The position numbers and the translations under genes are program-made. The notes under the pieces were generated by a model. It had not been told where the DNA came from. It made no database searches and saw nothing but the letters and a program-made list of their open reading frames with translations. From the NCBI GenBank assembly GCA_038322235.1, contig JBBQFQ010000001.1, forward strand, positions 62,001 through 126,000: 64,000 nt of DNA, in the 5' to 3' direction. Below, in pieces: positions 1 through 8,682 of this stretch. This DNA is from SZAS-18 sp038322235. GTDB taxonomy: Bacteria > Verrucomicrobiota > Verrucomicrobiia > Chthoniobacterales > SZAS-18. Each line of letters begins with the position of its first letter. Within the stretch, counting starts at the first letter, position 1.

Positions 1-1821
1 CCCGCCGGACCCATTCTTTGGCACCGGGACTATGGCATCCTAGTCATGCACGGACCGGGGGTAAAGAAAGATGAGCGGGTCTATGGGGCGGGTTTGCTCG
101 ATCTCGCTCCAACGCTGCTCACGCTTTGCGGCCTTCCGGTGGGAGAAGACATGGACGGGAAGCCGCTGCTCGACGCTCTGATCGATCCGACCCCGCCGCA
201 GCTCATCCCCTCCTGGGATGCGGTGGAGGGACGCTCAGGCATGCATCCGGCGGGCCTGACCTGGGAAGCCTCCCCGGAAGCCTCCCGCGACCTGATGAAG
301 CAGTTCGCCGCGCTTGGATATATCGACGACCCCGCCGCGAACGAGGCCGCCGCCGTCGAAGGCGTTACGCTGGAGTGCCGCTACAATCTATCCCAAGTCC
401 ATCTCTCGGCCGGACGTCCGGAGGAGTCTATGGCGATCATGGAGGACCTCGTTCGCCACCGGCCGTGGGAGTCCCGATTCATTCACCAACTCGCGAACGC
501 CTACCTGAAGGCGGAATATTTTCAGGCCGCGACGGACCTCCTTTCGCGGGCGTATCCTCCCGAGGACTCAGGCTCCGCGACGCCCCTCGTGGTGTGGATC
601 ATGCGCGCCAAGGCGCACCTCGGGCGGGGGGAACGGAGCGCGGCGACGCAGTGCCTCGCGCTTTGCATGAGAATGATGCTTCTTCATCCGCACGTGTGGG
701 TCGAGACGGGTCGCCTCTGGCTGGAGCTGAGAAGATTCGAAGCGGCGGAGGCGTGCTTCCGTCGCGCGATCGAACTCGATCCCGACAACGCCCCGGCGTG
801 GCAGGCGTTGTCCACGATTCATCTCCATCGCCGGGAAAATGGCCCGGCCATCGATTGTGCGCTCGAGGCGGTCGCCCGCCTGCACCATCTCCCGATCGCG
901 CATTTCAATCTTGGCGTCGCGCTCGCCCGCGATCAGCGATTTCCGGAAGCCATCATCGCCTTACGGCGCGCCCTCGGCATGCAACCGAAGCTAGTGAATG
1001 CGCACCGCTGGCTGGCCGCGCTGCACGCTTCGAAGTCGACGGATTCATTCCTGGCCGGCGTGCACCGGAACGCGGCGCTGCAGCACTCGCGGGAGCGCGG
1101 GAGAAAGATGGACGCGCAGCGATCGCGCGCGACCGAAGGGCGTGCGATCCCCAACCTTCCCACCCCGGCCGAGCGGGCCGACCGGGAATACCGCGCCCGT
1201 CCCGGCAGATTCGGCGAGGCGGAGGTCGAACCGTCTGGACGAACCTTCACCCTCGTCTCCGGCCTGCCGCGCTCCGGCACATCGCTGATGATGCAAATGC
1301 TCGCGGCTGGTGGACTCCCGCCTCAGACCGATGGCGAGCGCGCGGCCGATGTGGACAATCCTGAAGGCTATCTCGAATGGGAGGCCGTCAAGAGGCTCCC
1401 CCACGAGCCCTCGCTCCTCGATGCGCCCGAACTCGAGCGTCGCGCTCTCAAGATCGTCTCACCGCTCTTGAATCACCTCCCCCGCGAGCACCGGTACCGC
1501 GTGATCTTCATGTCGCGTCCGTTCGGGGAGGTCGCGCGCTCGCAGAAGAAGATGATCGGCCGTCGGGGAAAGGACGGGATGGCCGATGACGAAGCGTCCG
1601 TTGCCACGGCGTTGCGGGCCCACGCCGAAGCGACGCTGCAAATGCTCCGCGCCGCGCCGTCGGTGTTTGACCTTCTCGAGGTGGACTACCCGTCACTCGT
1701 CCGCGACCCCAGTCCGTGGGCGGTGCGGATCTCCGACTTTCTCGGCTCGGAGTTGCTCCCGCAAGCGGAGCGAATGGCCAGCGCCGTGCGGCCGGACTTG
1801 CACCGGAATCGCGCTGGGTGA
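1..1821 (+). CDS. Phosphohydrolase-TPR-sulfotransferase fusion (5' truncated)
   Basis: The frame is open from base 1, so the gene starts upstream of the window; 606 residues are visible. Residues 1-60 look like the C-terminal end of an alkaline-phosphatase-superfamily phosphodiesterase or nucleotide pyrophosphatase (GPGVKKDERVYGAGLLDLAP, then a GLPVGEDMDGKPL-type stretch). Residues 115-345 hold several TPR units, including one with a typical AIELDPDNAPAW helix pair. From about residue 415 a sulfotransferase-type domain begins with the PAPS-binding P-loop GLPRSGTS at residues 421-428. The order suggests a large enzyme that could modify surface glycans or tyrosines, but no substrate can be read from the sequence. 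The next gene is convergent, 15 bases away. The domain reading is fairly sure; the function is inferred. Confidence 0.8.
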   Translation, partial: PAGPILWHRDYGILVMHGPGVKKDERVYGAGLLDLAPTLLTLCGLPVGEDMDGKPLLDALIDPTPPQLIPSWDAVEGRSGMHPAGLTWEASPEASRDLMKQFAALGYIDDPAANEAAAVEGVTLECRYNLSQVHLSAGRPEESMAIMEDLVRHRPWESRFIHQLANAYLKAEYFQAATDLLSRAYPPEDSGSATPLVVWIMRAKAHLGRGERSAATQCLALCMRMMLLHPHVWVETGRLWLELRRFEAAEACFRRAIELDPDNAPAWQALSTIHLHRRENGPAIDCALEAVARLHHLPIAHFNLGVALARDQRFPEAIIALRRALGMQPKLVNAHRWLAALHASKSTDSFLAGVHRNAALQHSRERGRKMDAQRSRATEGRAIPNLPTPAERADREYRARPGRFGEAEVEPSGRTFTLVSGLPRSGTSLMMQMLAAGGLPPQTDGERAADVDNPEGYLEWEAVKRLPHEPSLLDAPELERRALKIVSPLLNHLPREHRYRVIFMSRPFGEVARSQKKMIGRRGKDGMADDEASVATALRAHAEATLQMLRAAPSVFDLLEVDYPSLVRDPSPWAVRISDFLGSELLPQAERMASAVRPDLHRNRAG

Positions 1822-1836
1822 CAGGAAGGGGGCTGG

Positions 1837-3165
1837 CTACCGGGCCGCGTTCTCGCGGGAAAAGCGAAGATAGCGTCCGGTGATACGGTCGAGTTCGGCG
1901 GAAGCGATCGCATTTTCGACGCGCACTTGCAGGAGTCCTTGCCGGGCCTCCAGAAGGTTTTCCTGCGCATTCAGAAATTCGAGCTGCGAAGCGCGACCCG
2001 CGCGCAGTTGCTCGTTTACCGCGTCGAAGCTACCGCTCGCGGCCTGTGCCGCATCGGTGTAAGCCGCGCGACGCGCGGCATTCGCCGTCACTTGGGCGCG
2101 CAGCCGCGCGAGGTCGCGGGGGACGTCGGCTTCTGCGCGAGCGAGTGCAATCTCCTGGCCGGCCCGGCCGGCGGCAACGTTCCGCGATTGGCCTCTCACG
2201 ACTCCGGGATCAACAATCTGCCACGCCAGAAAGATGCCGTACCGAAACTCGTTCACTTTGTTGATGTCGATCGAACGGAGAGCGTTTGGATTCGACGATC
2301 CGCCACCCGACGGCGGCACCAGCGTCCCGCCAAGCCGGGCCTCGATCAGAGGAAAGTACCCCGCCTCCACGATCCGCTGATCCTCCCGCCCCGCCTGGAT
2401 CGCAATCCGCAAAGCAGCCAGATCCGGTCGGCCGGAAAGCGCGTCGTGCGCCGCCGCCGAGGTTTCAAACGCCATCAGAGGGAGGTCCGACAGGGGGACC
2501 GGGTCGGGATCATCATCGCCGGGACCCCGGCCCATCGACTGGCGCAGATTGGCCGTCAGGCGCGCGCTGTCTCCCGCGTAGACTGAGACGCCACGCTCGA
2601 CGTTCAGCCGCTGCACCTGTGCCTGGACGGTACCTCGCCGGCCTGCCAGGCCCGCGCGCTCGAGATCCGTCTGTACCTGCACGTTTCCGTCGAGGCGGCC
2701 CGCGATCTCGCGCTGGAGGGATTCCAGGGCCCGACGGAATTGCAGGTCGTGAAATTGAATCCGCGCGACATGCAATCGCTCGCTCACGACCTGGTAGAAA
2801 TTTTGCCGGATGATCAGGGGCTCGAGGTTCCCGCGGCGCAGTGAGGCAGGCAGGCCAGCGTCGAAGATTGACTGACCGAGCGTGCCGTACCCAATGAGGA
2901 TCGCAGTCGCGGCGCGTCCCGGCCCACGATCGGTCTGGTAACCCGCGTTCCCTTCCACCCGCAGGCGCGGAAACGCGCGCGAACGGATAACCAGGCGGGT
3001 CCCCTCGGCGCGCTCCAACTCGGTGCGGGCGCGAGCGATGTCCGGATTTCGCTCCATGACTTCCCGAAGGCATGCCTCAAGCGTGAGCGAGCCCCCGCGA
3101 ACAGAGGCGGCACCCAGGCCGAGAGAACCGAGCGAGCAGGCGAGAAGAACGAGAAACTTTCTCAC
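1837..3165 (-). CDS. TolC-family outer-membrane efflux protein (downstream copy)
   Basis: A 442-residue protein with a signal peptide (MRKFLVLLACSLGSLGLGAA) followed by two outer-membrane-efflux repeats. The repeats are rich in long Ala/Arg/Glu helices such as those around EACLREVMERNPDIARARTE. The length fits TolC-type trimeric channels, which connect inner-membrane pumps to the outside. Its start codon overlaps the stop of the upstream paralogue by 4 bases (ATGA), so the two are translationally coupled. No periplasmic adaptor or inner-membrane pump lies in the same transcription unit, so the transported substrate is unknown. Confidence 0.88.
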   Translation of the reverse strand: MRKFLVLLACSLGSLGLGAASVRGGSLTLEACLREVMERNPDIARARTELERAEGTRLVIRSRAFPRLRVEGNAGYQTDRGPGRAATAILIGYGTLGQSIFDAGLPASLRRGNLEPLIIRQNFYQVVSERLHVARIQFHDLQFRRALESLQREIAGRLDGNVQVQTDLERAGLAGRRGTVQAQVQRLNVERGVSVYAGDSARLTANLRQSMGRGPGDDDPDPVPLSDLPLMAFETSAAAHDALSGRPDLAALRIAIQAGREDQRIVEAGYFPLIEARLGGTLVPPSGGGSSNPNALRSIDINKVNEFRYGIFLAWQIVDPGVVRGQSRNVAAGRAGQEIALARAEADVPRDLARLRAQVTANAARRAAYTDAAQAASGSFDAVNEQLRAGRASQLEFLNAQENLLEARQGLLQVRVENAIASAELDRITGRYLRFSRENAAR

Positions 3166-4502
3166 GGCTTTAGGAGGGAAACGGTTTTGGCGTCACGCCC
3201 CACGCCGGAGGAAACGGCGCGTTCGATGCGGGCAACAGCGGTGGCGTGCAGCACGCGGCCCCCGAGCTCACTCACCTGCGCGCGGGTGAGATCAAGTTGT
3301 GCTTGGAGGATGTCCAGCTGAGTCGCGAGTCCGGCGCTGAAGTTGTCGAGCGCCAGTCGAAGCGCCTCCCGCGCGAGCGCAACATTTTGGGCCTGACTGC
3401 GCATCGTCGCGCGCGCCTGCTCAAGCGTGGCGAATGCCGTGCGAACCTCGTTTTCGACGGCGATTTCCGTGGCGCGAAGCGCCTCTCGGAGTCCGGAAGC
3501 GCGGGCCTGCGCGGCCCGCACGCGTCCAGGCGTGGCGAGGCCGTCGAAGAGCGTCCAAGTGGCGGCCAGGCCAACCGTGAAGCCGTTGAAGTTTTCGCGC
3601 GGCGCGTTGCGGTCGGGCTCGCTAAAGAGCTGATGGTTGACGAATCCACTCACCTGGGGCCGATTTCCGGCCTTCTCTACGGTCTGCTGGCGTTCCGCGG
3701 CCTCAAGTTCGAAGCGGCGCGCCTCGATTTCCGGGCGCTGGGCAAGCGCGCGGATGATGCTGCCACGCAAGTCTTGCGCCGGACCATGGAGATCGATCAC
3801 TCCACGGATCTGAAAGGGAGCGCCGGATTGCCCGGCGGAATACTTCACGCCCATCACCTGCGCGAGCTGAATGAGGGCAGTCTGAAAATCCCGCCGTGCC
3901 TCGATCAACGCAGGACGCTCGTTCGCCGCGGTGACCTGAGCCCGCGTGACGTTCAGCGACGACACGGTACCAGCCTTCAAACGACCCTGCTGATCCTCGA
4001 CTTGTTCTTCAAGGATCTGGACGCCCTCGCGGCGGATGCCGATCGCGCTCTGCGCCGCGAGCACCTGCAAAAATGCGAGCCGCACGTTCAGCGCGGTGTT
4101 GTCGAGGACCGCACGGAGGCTTCGCGCCGCGATCTCCTCGTTAAGCCGGGCGATGGCGATCCGCTCCCGGACGGCGCCGGCGGAGTAGAGGCTCTGGACG
4201 AGCGAAGTCGTGAGGGTGTAGTCCTCCCGCCGCGTGGTGGGGTTCACCCCACCGCTCGTGGCAAGGTCGCGTTCTCGAATTTGGTAATAGCCATCTGCGC
4301 GAAGCGTCGGAAGACGGCCCGCCGCGGCGACCGTGACGAGTGCCCGGGCCTGTTCGACCTGCTTGACGGCAGCCAGCACCTCCGGGTTCTGACGGCGGGC
4401 CACATCGAGGCATTCGGCGAGCGAATAGGCGGGCCCGGCCGCGGCGCAAGTCGCGAAGAAGACGCCCACGAGAAAGGAGATAGCGAGACGGCGAAGGCTC
4501 AT
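3162..4502 (-). CDS. TolC-family outer-membrane efflux protein (upstream copy)
   Basis: A 446-residue TolC-like protein with signal peptide MSLRRLAISFLVGVFFATCA. The mature N-terminus SLAECLDVARRQNPEVLAA matches the first helix of outer-membrane factors, and a second repeat with the same helix-turn pattern occupies the C-terminal half. It is first in a two-gene unit with the overlapping TolC paralogue at 1837-3165. It is transcribed away from the oxoamine synthase gene at 4611; the 108-base gap between them holds an inverted repeat. Two outer-membrane channels in tandem without a pump is unusual. They could form different complexes or hetero-oligomers. Confidence 0.88.
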   Translation of the reverse strand: MSLRRLAISFLVGVFFATCAAAGPAYSLAECLDVARRQNPEVLAAVKQVEQARALVTVAAAGRLPTLRADGYYQIRERDLATSGGVNPTTRREDYTLTTSLVQSLYSAGAVRERIAIARLNEEIAARSLRAVLDNTALNVRLAFLQVLAAQSAIGIRREGVQILEEQVEDQQGRLKAGTVSSLNVTRAQVTAANERPALIEARRDFQTALIQLAQVMGVKYSAGQSGAPFQIRGVIDLHGPAQDLRGSIIRALAQRPEIEARRFELEAAERQQTVEKAGNRPQVSGFVNHQLFSEPDRNAPRENFNGFTVGLAATWTLFDGLATPGRVRAAQARASGLREALRATEIAVENEVRTAFATLEQARATMRSQAQNVALAREALRLALDNFSAGLATQLDILQAQLDLTRAQVSELGGRVLHATAVARIERAVSSGVGRDAKTVSLLKP

Positions 4503-4539
4503 GAGGGAACGCGTCAGATAGTCACGGAGCGCGGGGAAG

Positions 4540-4567
4540 GCGAGCGATTTTGGCCACGGTCGCTCGC
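4540..4567. promoter_or_regulatory. Inverted repeat in a divergent promoter region
   Basis: Arms GCGAGCGA (4540-4547) and TCGCTCGC (4560-4567) are perfect 8-base inverted repeats separated by 12 bases. They lie between the divergent TolC pair and the oxoamine synthase. The position fits an operator or a cruciform, but no matching regulator gene is adjacent and GC-rich DNA produces such repeats by chance. Confidence 0.3.
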
Positions 4568-4610
4568 GCCCCGCCGTTGCGTTTCGCGGGCGCGGACGCT
4601 ACGGAACGGA

Positions 4611-5861
4611 ATGCTCTCCGCCCTCTCGCGCCTCCTGAAAAAGGGAAAGCCGGTCCTAGAACGGGCCCGCGCGGACTCTTCCACGAAGCTCCGCGCGAAA
4701 TTCGCGCCGTACTATCACGCGATTGAAGCGCAGGGACCGGGCATGGACGTGACCGGGCCGGGCGGAAAGTCGCTCGTGATGATGTGCAGCAACGAGTACC
4801 TCGGCTTGAGTCACCATCCGGACGTCCGCCGCGCCGCGCAGCGTGCCATCGACACGTGGGGAACGAGTCCGTGCGGCTCGCGGCTCGCCAACGGGACCCG
4901 CCGCTATCACCTCGAGCTCGAGGAGGAACTGGCCGCTTTTCTCGGAAAGGAGGCATGCCATGTCAGTGTCGCCGGCTACCTTTCGCAGCTCTCCGCGCTC
5001 TCCTCCTTCGCCCAGCGGAAGGACGCGATCGTGGCGGACAAAAGCATCCACGCGTCGCTCTGGGACGGCGCCCGACTGAGCGGTGCAGAAATCGAGCGAT
5101 TCTCTCATGAAGACATGGCGTCGCTGCGCGCGCAGCTCACCTCGCTGGATCCCGAAACCGGCAAGATCGTTGTCGTGGACGGCGTGTATTCCATGGAGGG
5201 TCACATCGCCAGCCTGCCGGAAATTACATCGCTGTGTGACGAATTCGCCGCGGCGCTTGTCGTGGACGACTGCCACGGCTTTGGCGTGCTCGGTCGCGAC
5301 GGGCGCGGGACGGCGGACCATCATGGAGTGACGGAGAAGGTCGACCTAATAACGGGCAGCTTCTCGAAGTCTCTCGCCAGCACAGGCGGATTCATCGCGG
5401 GCGACAAGGCGGTGATCGAATACCTGCGCACAAGTTGCCAGCAGATCATTTTCAGCGCGGCCATCGCCCCGTCTAGCGTCGCCGCGGCGCTGGAGTCGCT
5501 TCGAGTCATGCAGCGCGAGCCTCAGCACCTGGCCCGGCTGTGGGAAAACACCCGTCACTACATTGCGATGCTCGAAGCGCTCGGACTCGATACGTGGGAG
5601 AGCCCGACCCCGGCCGTCCCAATCGTGATTGGCGACAAGGAAAAGTGTTACTACTTCTGGCGCTCGTTGATGGATCAGGGATTCTTTACCGTGATGTCCA
5701 TCTCCCCGGGCGTGCCAGTCGGGAAGGACATGATCCGCACGGCGATGTCCAGCCTCCATACGCCTGAGCAGATCAACCGCTTCGGCGACGCCCTCAAGGT
5801 TGCGATGAAGAAGGCTGGCGTGAAAGCAGCTCGATCGCCGCTCCGGGAACAGTTCCAATAA
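4611..5861 (+). CDS. PLP-dependent alpha-oxoamine synthase (serine palmitoyltransferase-like)
   Basis: A 416-residue fold-type I aminotransferase of the family that condenses an amino acid with an acyl-CoA (serine palmitoyltransferase, 8-amino-7-oxononanoate synthase, KBL). The Schiff-base lysine is K253 in GSFSKSLASTGGF. The PLP-pairing aspartate is in VVDDCHGFG (residues 217-225), and the stacking histidine is H147 in KSIHASL. The SFSKSLAS-GGF form resembles bacterial serine palmitoyltransferases more than BioF, so sphingolipid synthesis is the favoured role. No other biotin gene is nearby. The frame is open far upstream, but homology begins just after ATG 4611; the upstream part is antisense to the TolC genes. 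The reaction is known for the family; the substrate is inferred. Confidence 0.85.
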   Translation: MLSALSRLLKKGKPVLERARADSSTKLRAKFAPYYHAIEAQGPGMDVTGPGGKSLVMMCSNEYLGLSHHPDVRRAAQRAIDTWGTSPCGSRLANGTRRYHLELEEELAAFLGKEACHVSVAGYLSQLSALSSFAQRKDAIVADKSIHASLWDGARLSGAEIERFSHEDMASLRAQLTSLDPETGKIVVVDGVYSMEGHIASLPEITSLCDEFAAALVVDDCHGFGVLGRDGRGTADHHGVTEKVDLITGSFSKSLASTGGFIAGDKAVIEYLRTSCQQIIFSAAIAPSSVAAALESLRVMQREPQHLARLWENTRHYIAMLEALGLDTWESPTPAVPIVIGDKEKCYYFWRSLMDQGFFTVMSISPGVPVGKDMIRTAMSSLHTPEQINRFGDALKVAMKKAGVKAARSPLREQFQ

Positions 5862-5886
5862 AAAGCGCCGCCTCTCGGCGGCGCTT
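5856..5886 (-). terminator. Rho-independent terminator of the L,D-transpeptidase gene
   Basis: A perfect stem AAGCGCCGCC / GGCGGCGCTT with a 4-base loop spans 5863-5886. Read on the minus strand it is followed by TTTTATT, which makes it a good terminator for the minus-strand gene ending at 5907. It also sits directly after the stop of the plus-strand synthase gene and may work weakly in that direction. Confidence 0.75.
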
Positions 5887-5906
5887 CAAAAAGACGGCCT
5901 CGGTCC

Positions 5907-6569
5907 TTACTGAAGGACCGGTCCCGCAGGCGCGGTGAATGCCCGGTCGGAAATCAGATAAGCTCCCGGAGGATCGGGATCGTTATAATCATTCGGGCGC
6001 CTAAGATTCCGTCCGATTGTGGCATCCTCGGGCTGCGAGTCGGCAATCGAGATCGGCGTGCCCATCTTCGCGAGCGCGAAAAACTTTGGAGAGACGGTCT
6101 TGTGCAGGCGCAGACATCCATGGGTTCTGGGCTGCGGCCAAACGAAACCTTCGTGGAAACCATAAGCGGGCAGGAATTCGACCCAGTTCGCCATGGGATA
6201 GCCGACGTAGCTCGCACCGGAAACGGGCTTTCCGGACGTGCCCGGCGTGATCTGACCACCTTTGACCCAGAAGCCGTAGCTCCCGGACCGCTTGCGGGCG
6301 ATCTTATTGGTCACCCGGAACGAGCCCCTTGGCGTAACCTTGCCGGGCAGGCCCACACACGTGGCGGCTACAAGCAGCGGGCGGTCGCCCTCGAGGACGT
6401 AGACCGCCTGGTTTTGGAGCGAGACTTTGATGCGCACATTAGCCGGGTTCGTGGGGCGATAAGCGACGACGTTGTAGTCGCCACCCGACGAAACCGTGGA
6501 GCACGCGCTAAGCCCGAGTGCGACCGCGGCGATCGCGAAGGCACTGAGGCGGAGGAGGGTTTTCTTCAT
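5907..6569 (-). CDS. L,D-transpeptidase lipoprotein (YkuD domain)
   Basis: A 220-residue protein with a lipoprotein signal (MKKTLLRLSAFAIAAVALGL, then SAC with C23 as the lipidated cysteine) and a YkuD catalytic domain. The active-site motif is THGCLRLH (H150, C152), with the upstream conserved histidine in GFHEG (H139). Such enzymes form 3-3 cross-links in peptidoglycan or attach proteins to it. The frame is open 165 bases further upstream, but the start at 6569 gives a clean signal peptide. A terminator follows at 5856-5886. It lies 77 bases downstream of the acyltransferase gene on the same strand, so co-transcription is possible. Confidence 0.9.
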   Translation of the reverse strand: MKKTLLRLSAFAIAAVALGLSACSTVSSGGDYNVVAYRPTNPANVRIKVSLQNQAVYVLEGDRPLLVAATCVGLPGKVTPRGSFRVTNKIARKRSGSYGFWVKGGQITPGTSGKPVSGASYVGYPMANWVEFLPAYGFHEGFVWPQPRTHGCLRLHKTVSPKFFALAKMGTPISIADSQPEDATIGRNLRRPNDYNDPDPPGAYLISDRAFTAPAGPVLQ

Positions 6570-6646
6570 AGAGGAGTTGGAACTGGTTGGTCCCGAGCGC
6601 CGAAGTGAACGGAACTTTGCGCCGAGAGCAAGAGCGGAGTGCTGTC

Positions 6647-7666
6647 TCACCCGCGACGTCCGCCGGCCGCGTCCGCTCGGGCGACCAGCGAGTCGAACGC
6701 GATATCGGGGTTCGCATACCACGGATGCTCGCATTCGGGACGCGTCGGGCGGTAGCGAAAATGCTTATAGGACCAGAGCCAAAGACTCGGACGCCGGCGG
6801 ATGACCTTTTCAAACCGATCCCACACCCCTTGGGCGATCGCCTCGATCGGCGTGTCCGGCGGGAAAACCAACTCGGAGTGCATGACGATTCGGTACCGAC
6901 CGTCGCGCTGCGGAAAGGCGCTGACCGGAGTGATGGGAACGCGCGTTCGATCGTGGAGCAGCGCATGCAGAAGCGGGGCGCAAATCCGGAGGCCGCCGAA
7001 AGTACGCAAGGCAACGGACGGCGAGGTGGGCGGAAGCGAAAGGTCGACGAGCATCCCCACCCCGGCACAGCCGGGTCGCCCGCCTTTCACCGCGCGCAGC
7101 ATCTTCAGCATCACCTGGGTGCGAGGTACAATTTGATGCCCCGAGATTTCGCGGAGACCGCTGAAGACCGCATCAAGTCTTGCGTTCTTGAACTCCTGGG
7201 CCGAGACGAGGCGCGGCTCGCCTTCGAAGCCGGTTGCCAAGCTCGCCCATTCGAAGTTCCCGAAGTGCGCGGAGCACATGATACTGCCGCCGTGCCGGGC
7301 GCGGCTCGCCCGGACTGCGTCCGCGCCCTCAACCACCATGAAGCGCCGCCAGTTTGCCGGCGTGAGATTCCGGGCCCAGAAAAGATCGAGAAAGGTGCGC
7401 GCGAAATTTCGGGCTGACCCGCGCGCGAGGAGGTCACGCCGCGAGGCGCTGAGCTTGGGGAACGCGCAGCGGAGATTTTCGAGCGCAACGCGGCGCGACC
7501 TGGCATCAAACCGGTAGAATGCGGCCCCGGCCAGCGCGGCCAGCGCGAGCAATGCGCGGCGCGGGACGAGCGGGATCGTGACGGCAACGAGCCTGACCCC
7601 GACCTCTTCCATCCGGTAACGGAACTGTTTCCAGCGATGCTTCACGCGTTGTGTTCGTGCAGACAT
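6647..7666 (-). CDS. LpxL/HtrB-type lysophospholipid acyltransferase
   Basis: A 339-residue inner-membrane-associated acyltransferase. The catalytic HX4E motif is HFGNFE (H134, E139). A hydrophobic N-terminal segment at about residues 23-52 and the substrate-site stretch around GMLVDLSL also fit the lauroyl/myristoyl acyltransferase family of lipid A biosynthesis. Some members instead acylate other lipids such as ornithine lipids. The start overlaps the 5' region of the divergent peptidase gene. Together with the neighbouring transpeptidase and oxoamine synthase it suggests an envelope-lipid block. The family is clear; the exact acceptor is not. Confidence 0.87.
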   Translation of the reverse strand: MSARTQRVKHRWKQFRYRMEEVGVRLVAVTIPLVPRRALLALAALAGAAFYRFDARSRRVALENLRCAFPKLSASRRDLLARGSARNFARTFLDLFWARNLTPANWRRFMVVEGADAVRASRARHGGSIMCSAHFGNFEWASLATGFEGEPRLVSAQEFKNARLDAVFSGLREISGHQIVPRTQVMLKMLRAVKGGRPGCAGVGMLVDLSLPPTSPSVALRTFGGLRICAPLLHALLHDRTRVPITPVSAFPQRDGRYRIVMHSELVFPPDTPIEAIAQGVWDRFEKVIRRRPSLWLWSYKHFRYRPTRPECEHPWYANPDIAFDSLVARADAAGGRRG

Positions 7667-7689
7667 CGAACATCTTCGCCGTCATCGCA

Positions 7690-8682
7690 ATGGAACCTGC
7701 CGTCCTTCTGGAACTCATTCTTCCGATCCTCGCGGAACCGACGGCGCCGTTTCATGAAGCGGGCGTGCGCCGCGTCATCGAATCCCTCCTTGAGCCGCTG
7801 CCACACGTAAGCGTCGACCGGGATGAGTTTGGGAACCTGATCGCCCGCTATCGTCGCGGCGAGAAGCCTGCCCGCTGGGCCTTCGCGGCCCACATGGATC
7901 ATCCCGGCTGGGTCCGACCGGATGGCGCACCCGCCGGAGAGTGGAAGTTCTTTGGAGGCGTGCCGGAGGCGATCCGGGAGGCGCATCGACACCTGATCCG
8001 GCCTTTCGGAGACTTCGCGATGTGGGACCTGCCAGTGGGTGAGTTGCGAGACGGGATTCTGCACACCCGGGCGTGCGACGACCTCGCCGGCTGCGGCGTC
8101 ATTGTCGCGATGTTTTATGAGCTTGAACGATTATCCGCAGAGGCGGAGGTCTACGGCTTCTTCACCCGGGCCGAGGAAGTTGGCTTCGTCGGGGCACTGG
8201 AAATCGCGCGGTCCGGCGCCTTCCAGGGCCAGGGCCTTACGGTGATCTCGCTCGAAACCAGCGCCGAGCGCGCGCCCGCGAAGATCGGCGCCGGACCCAT
8301 CGTCCGCGTCGGCGACAAAACCTCGCTCTTCGACTCGGATGCGACGGAGGAACTACTGCAAATTGCCCACGAGAGCGGCATCGCGGTGCAACGCTGCCTC
8401 ATGTCTGGAGGGACCTGCGAGGCAACGGCCTTCCAGCTTTATGGCCTGCCCAGCACAGGGTTGTGCGTCGCCCTCGGAAATTATCACAACATCACGTCCG
8501 ACGAACGGATCGACGCCGAATACATTTCGCTAACCGATCTTGCCGGGCTCGCGAACCTCTGTCGTGAAATTGCCGTGCGTACCGAGCCGGCTTCGCGCTA
8601 CCATATCCCCCTCGCGTTGAAGAAGCGCCTCGAAGAAGAGATCGAAGAATTCCGCCCATATTATGGCCGAGCCGACGCCTGA
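7690..8682 (+). CDS. M42/M20-like metallopeptidase
   Basis: A 330-residue zinc aminopeptidase-like protein. Metal-ligand motifs appear in order: AAHMDHPGW (H68, D70), RACDDLAGCG (D130/D131), TRAEEVGF (E162/E163), SLETS, and a late NYHNI histidine. This arrangement fits M42 glutamyl aminopeptidase-like enzymes, cytoplasmic exopeptidases that act on short peptides. ATG 7690 is chosen because homology starts at MEPAVLLELILPIL; an in-frame ATG at 7651 would overlap the divergent acyltransferase. The 3' end overlaps the following response-regulator gene by 20 bases, suggesting coupled translation. Confidence 0.85.
   Translation: MEPAVLLELILPILAEPTAPFHEAGVRRVIESLLEPLPHVSVDRDEFGNLIARYRRGEKPARWAFAAHMDHPGWVRPDGAPAGEWKFFGGVPEAIREAHRHLIRPFGDFAMWDLPVGELRDGILHTRACDDLAGCGVIVAMFYELERLSAEAEVYGFFTRAEEVGFVGALEIARSGAFQGQGLTVISLETSAERAPAKIGAGPIVRVGDKTSLFDSDATEELLQIAHESGIAVQRCLMSGGTCEATAFQLYGLPSTGLCVALGNYHNITSDERIDAEYISLTDLAGLANLCREIAVRTEPASRYHIPLALKKRLEEEIEEFRPYYGRADA

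Noticed and set aside
3246..4610. N-terminal extension of the oxoamine synthase
   Set aside because: This part is antisense to two TolC genes. Homology and the family length start at 4611.
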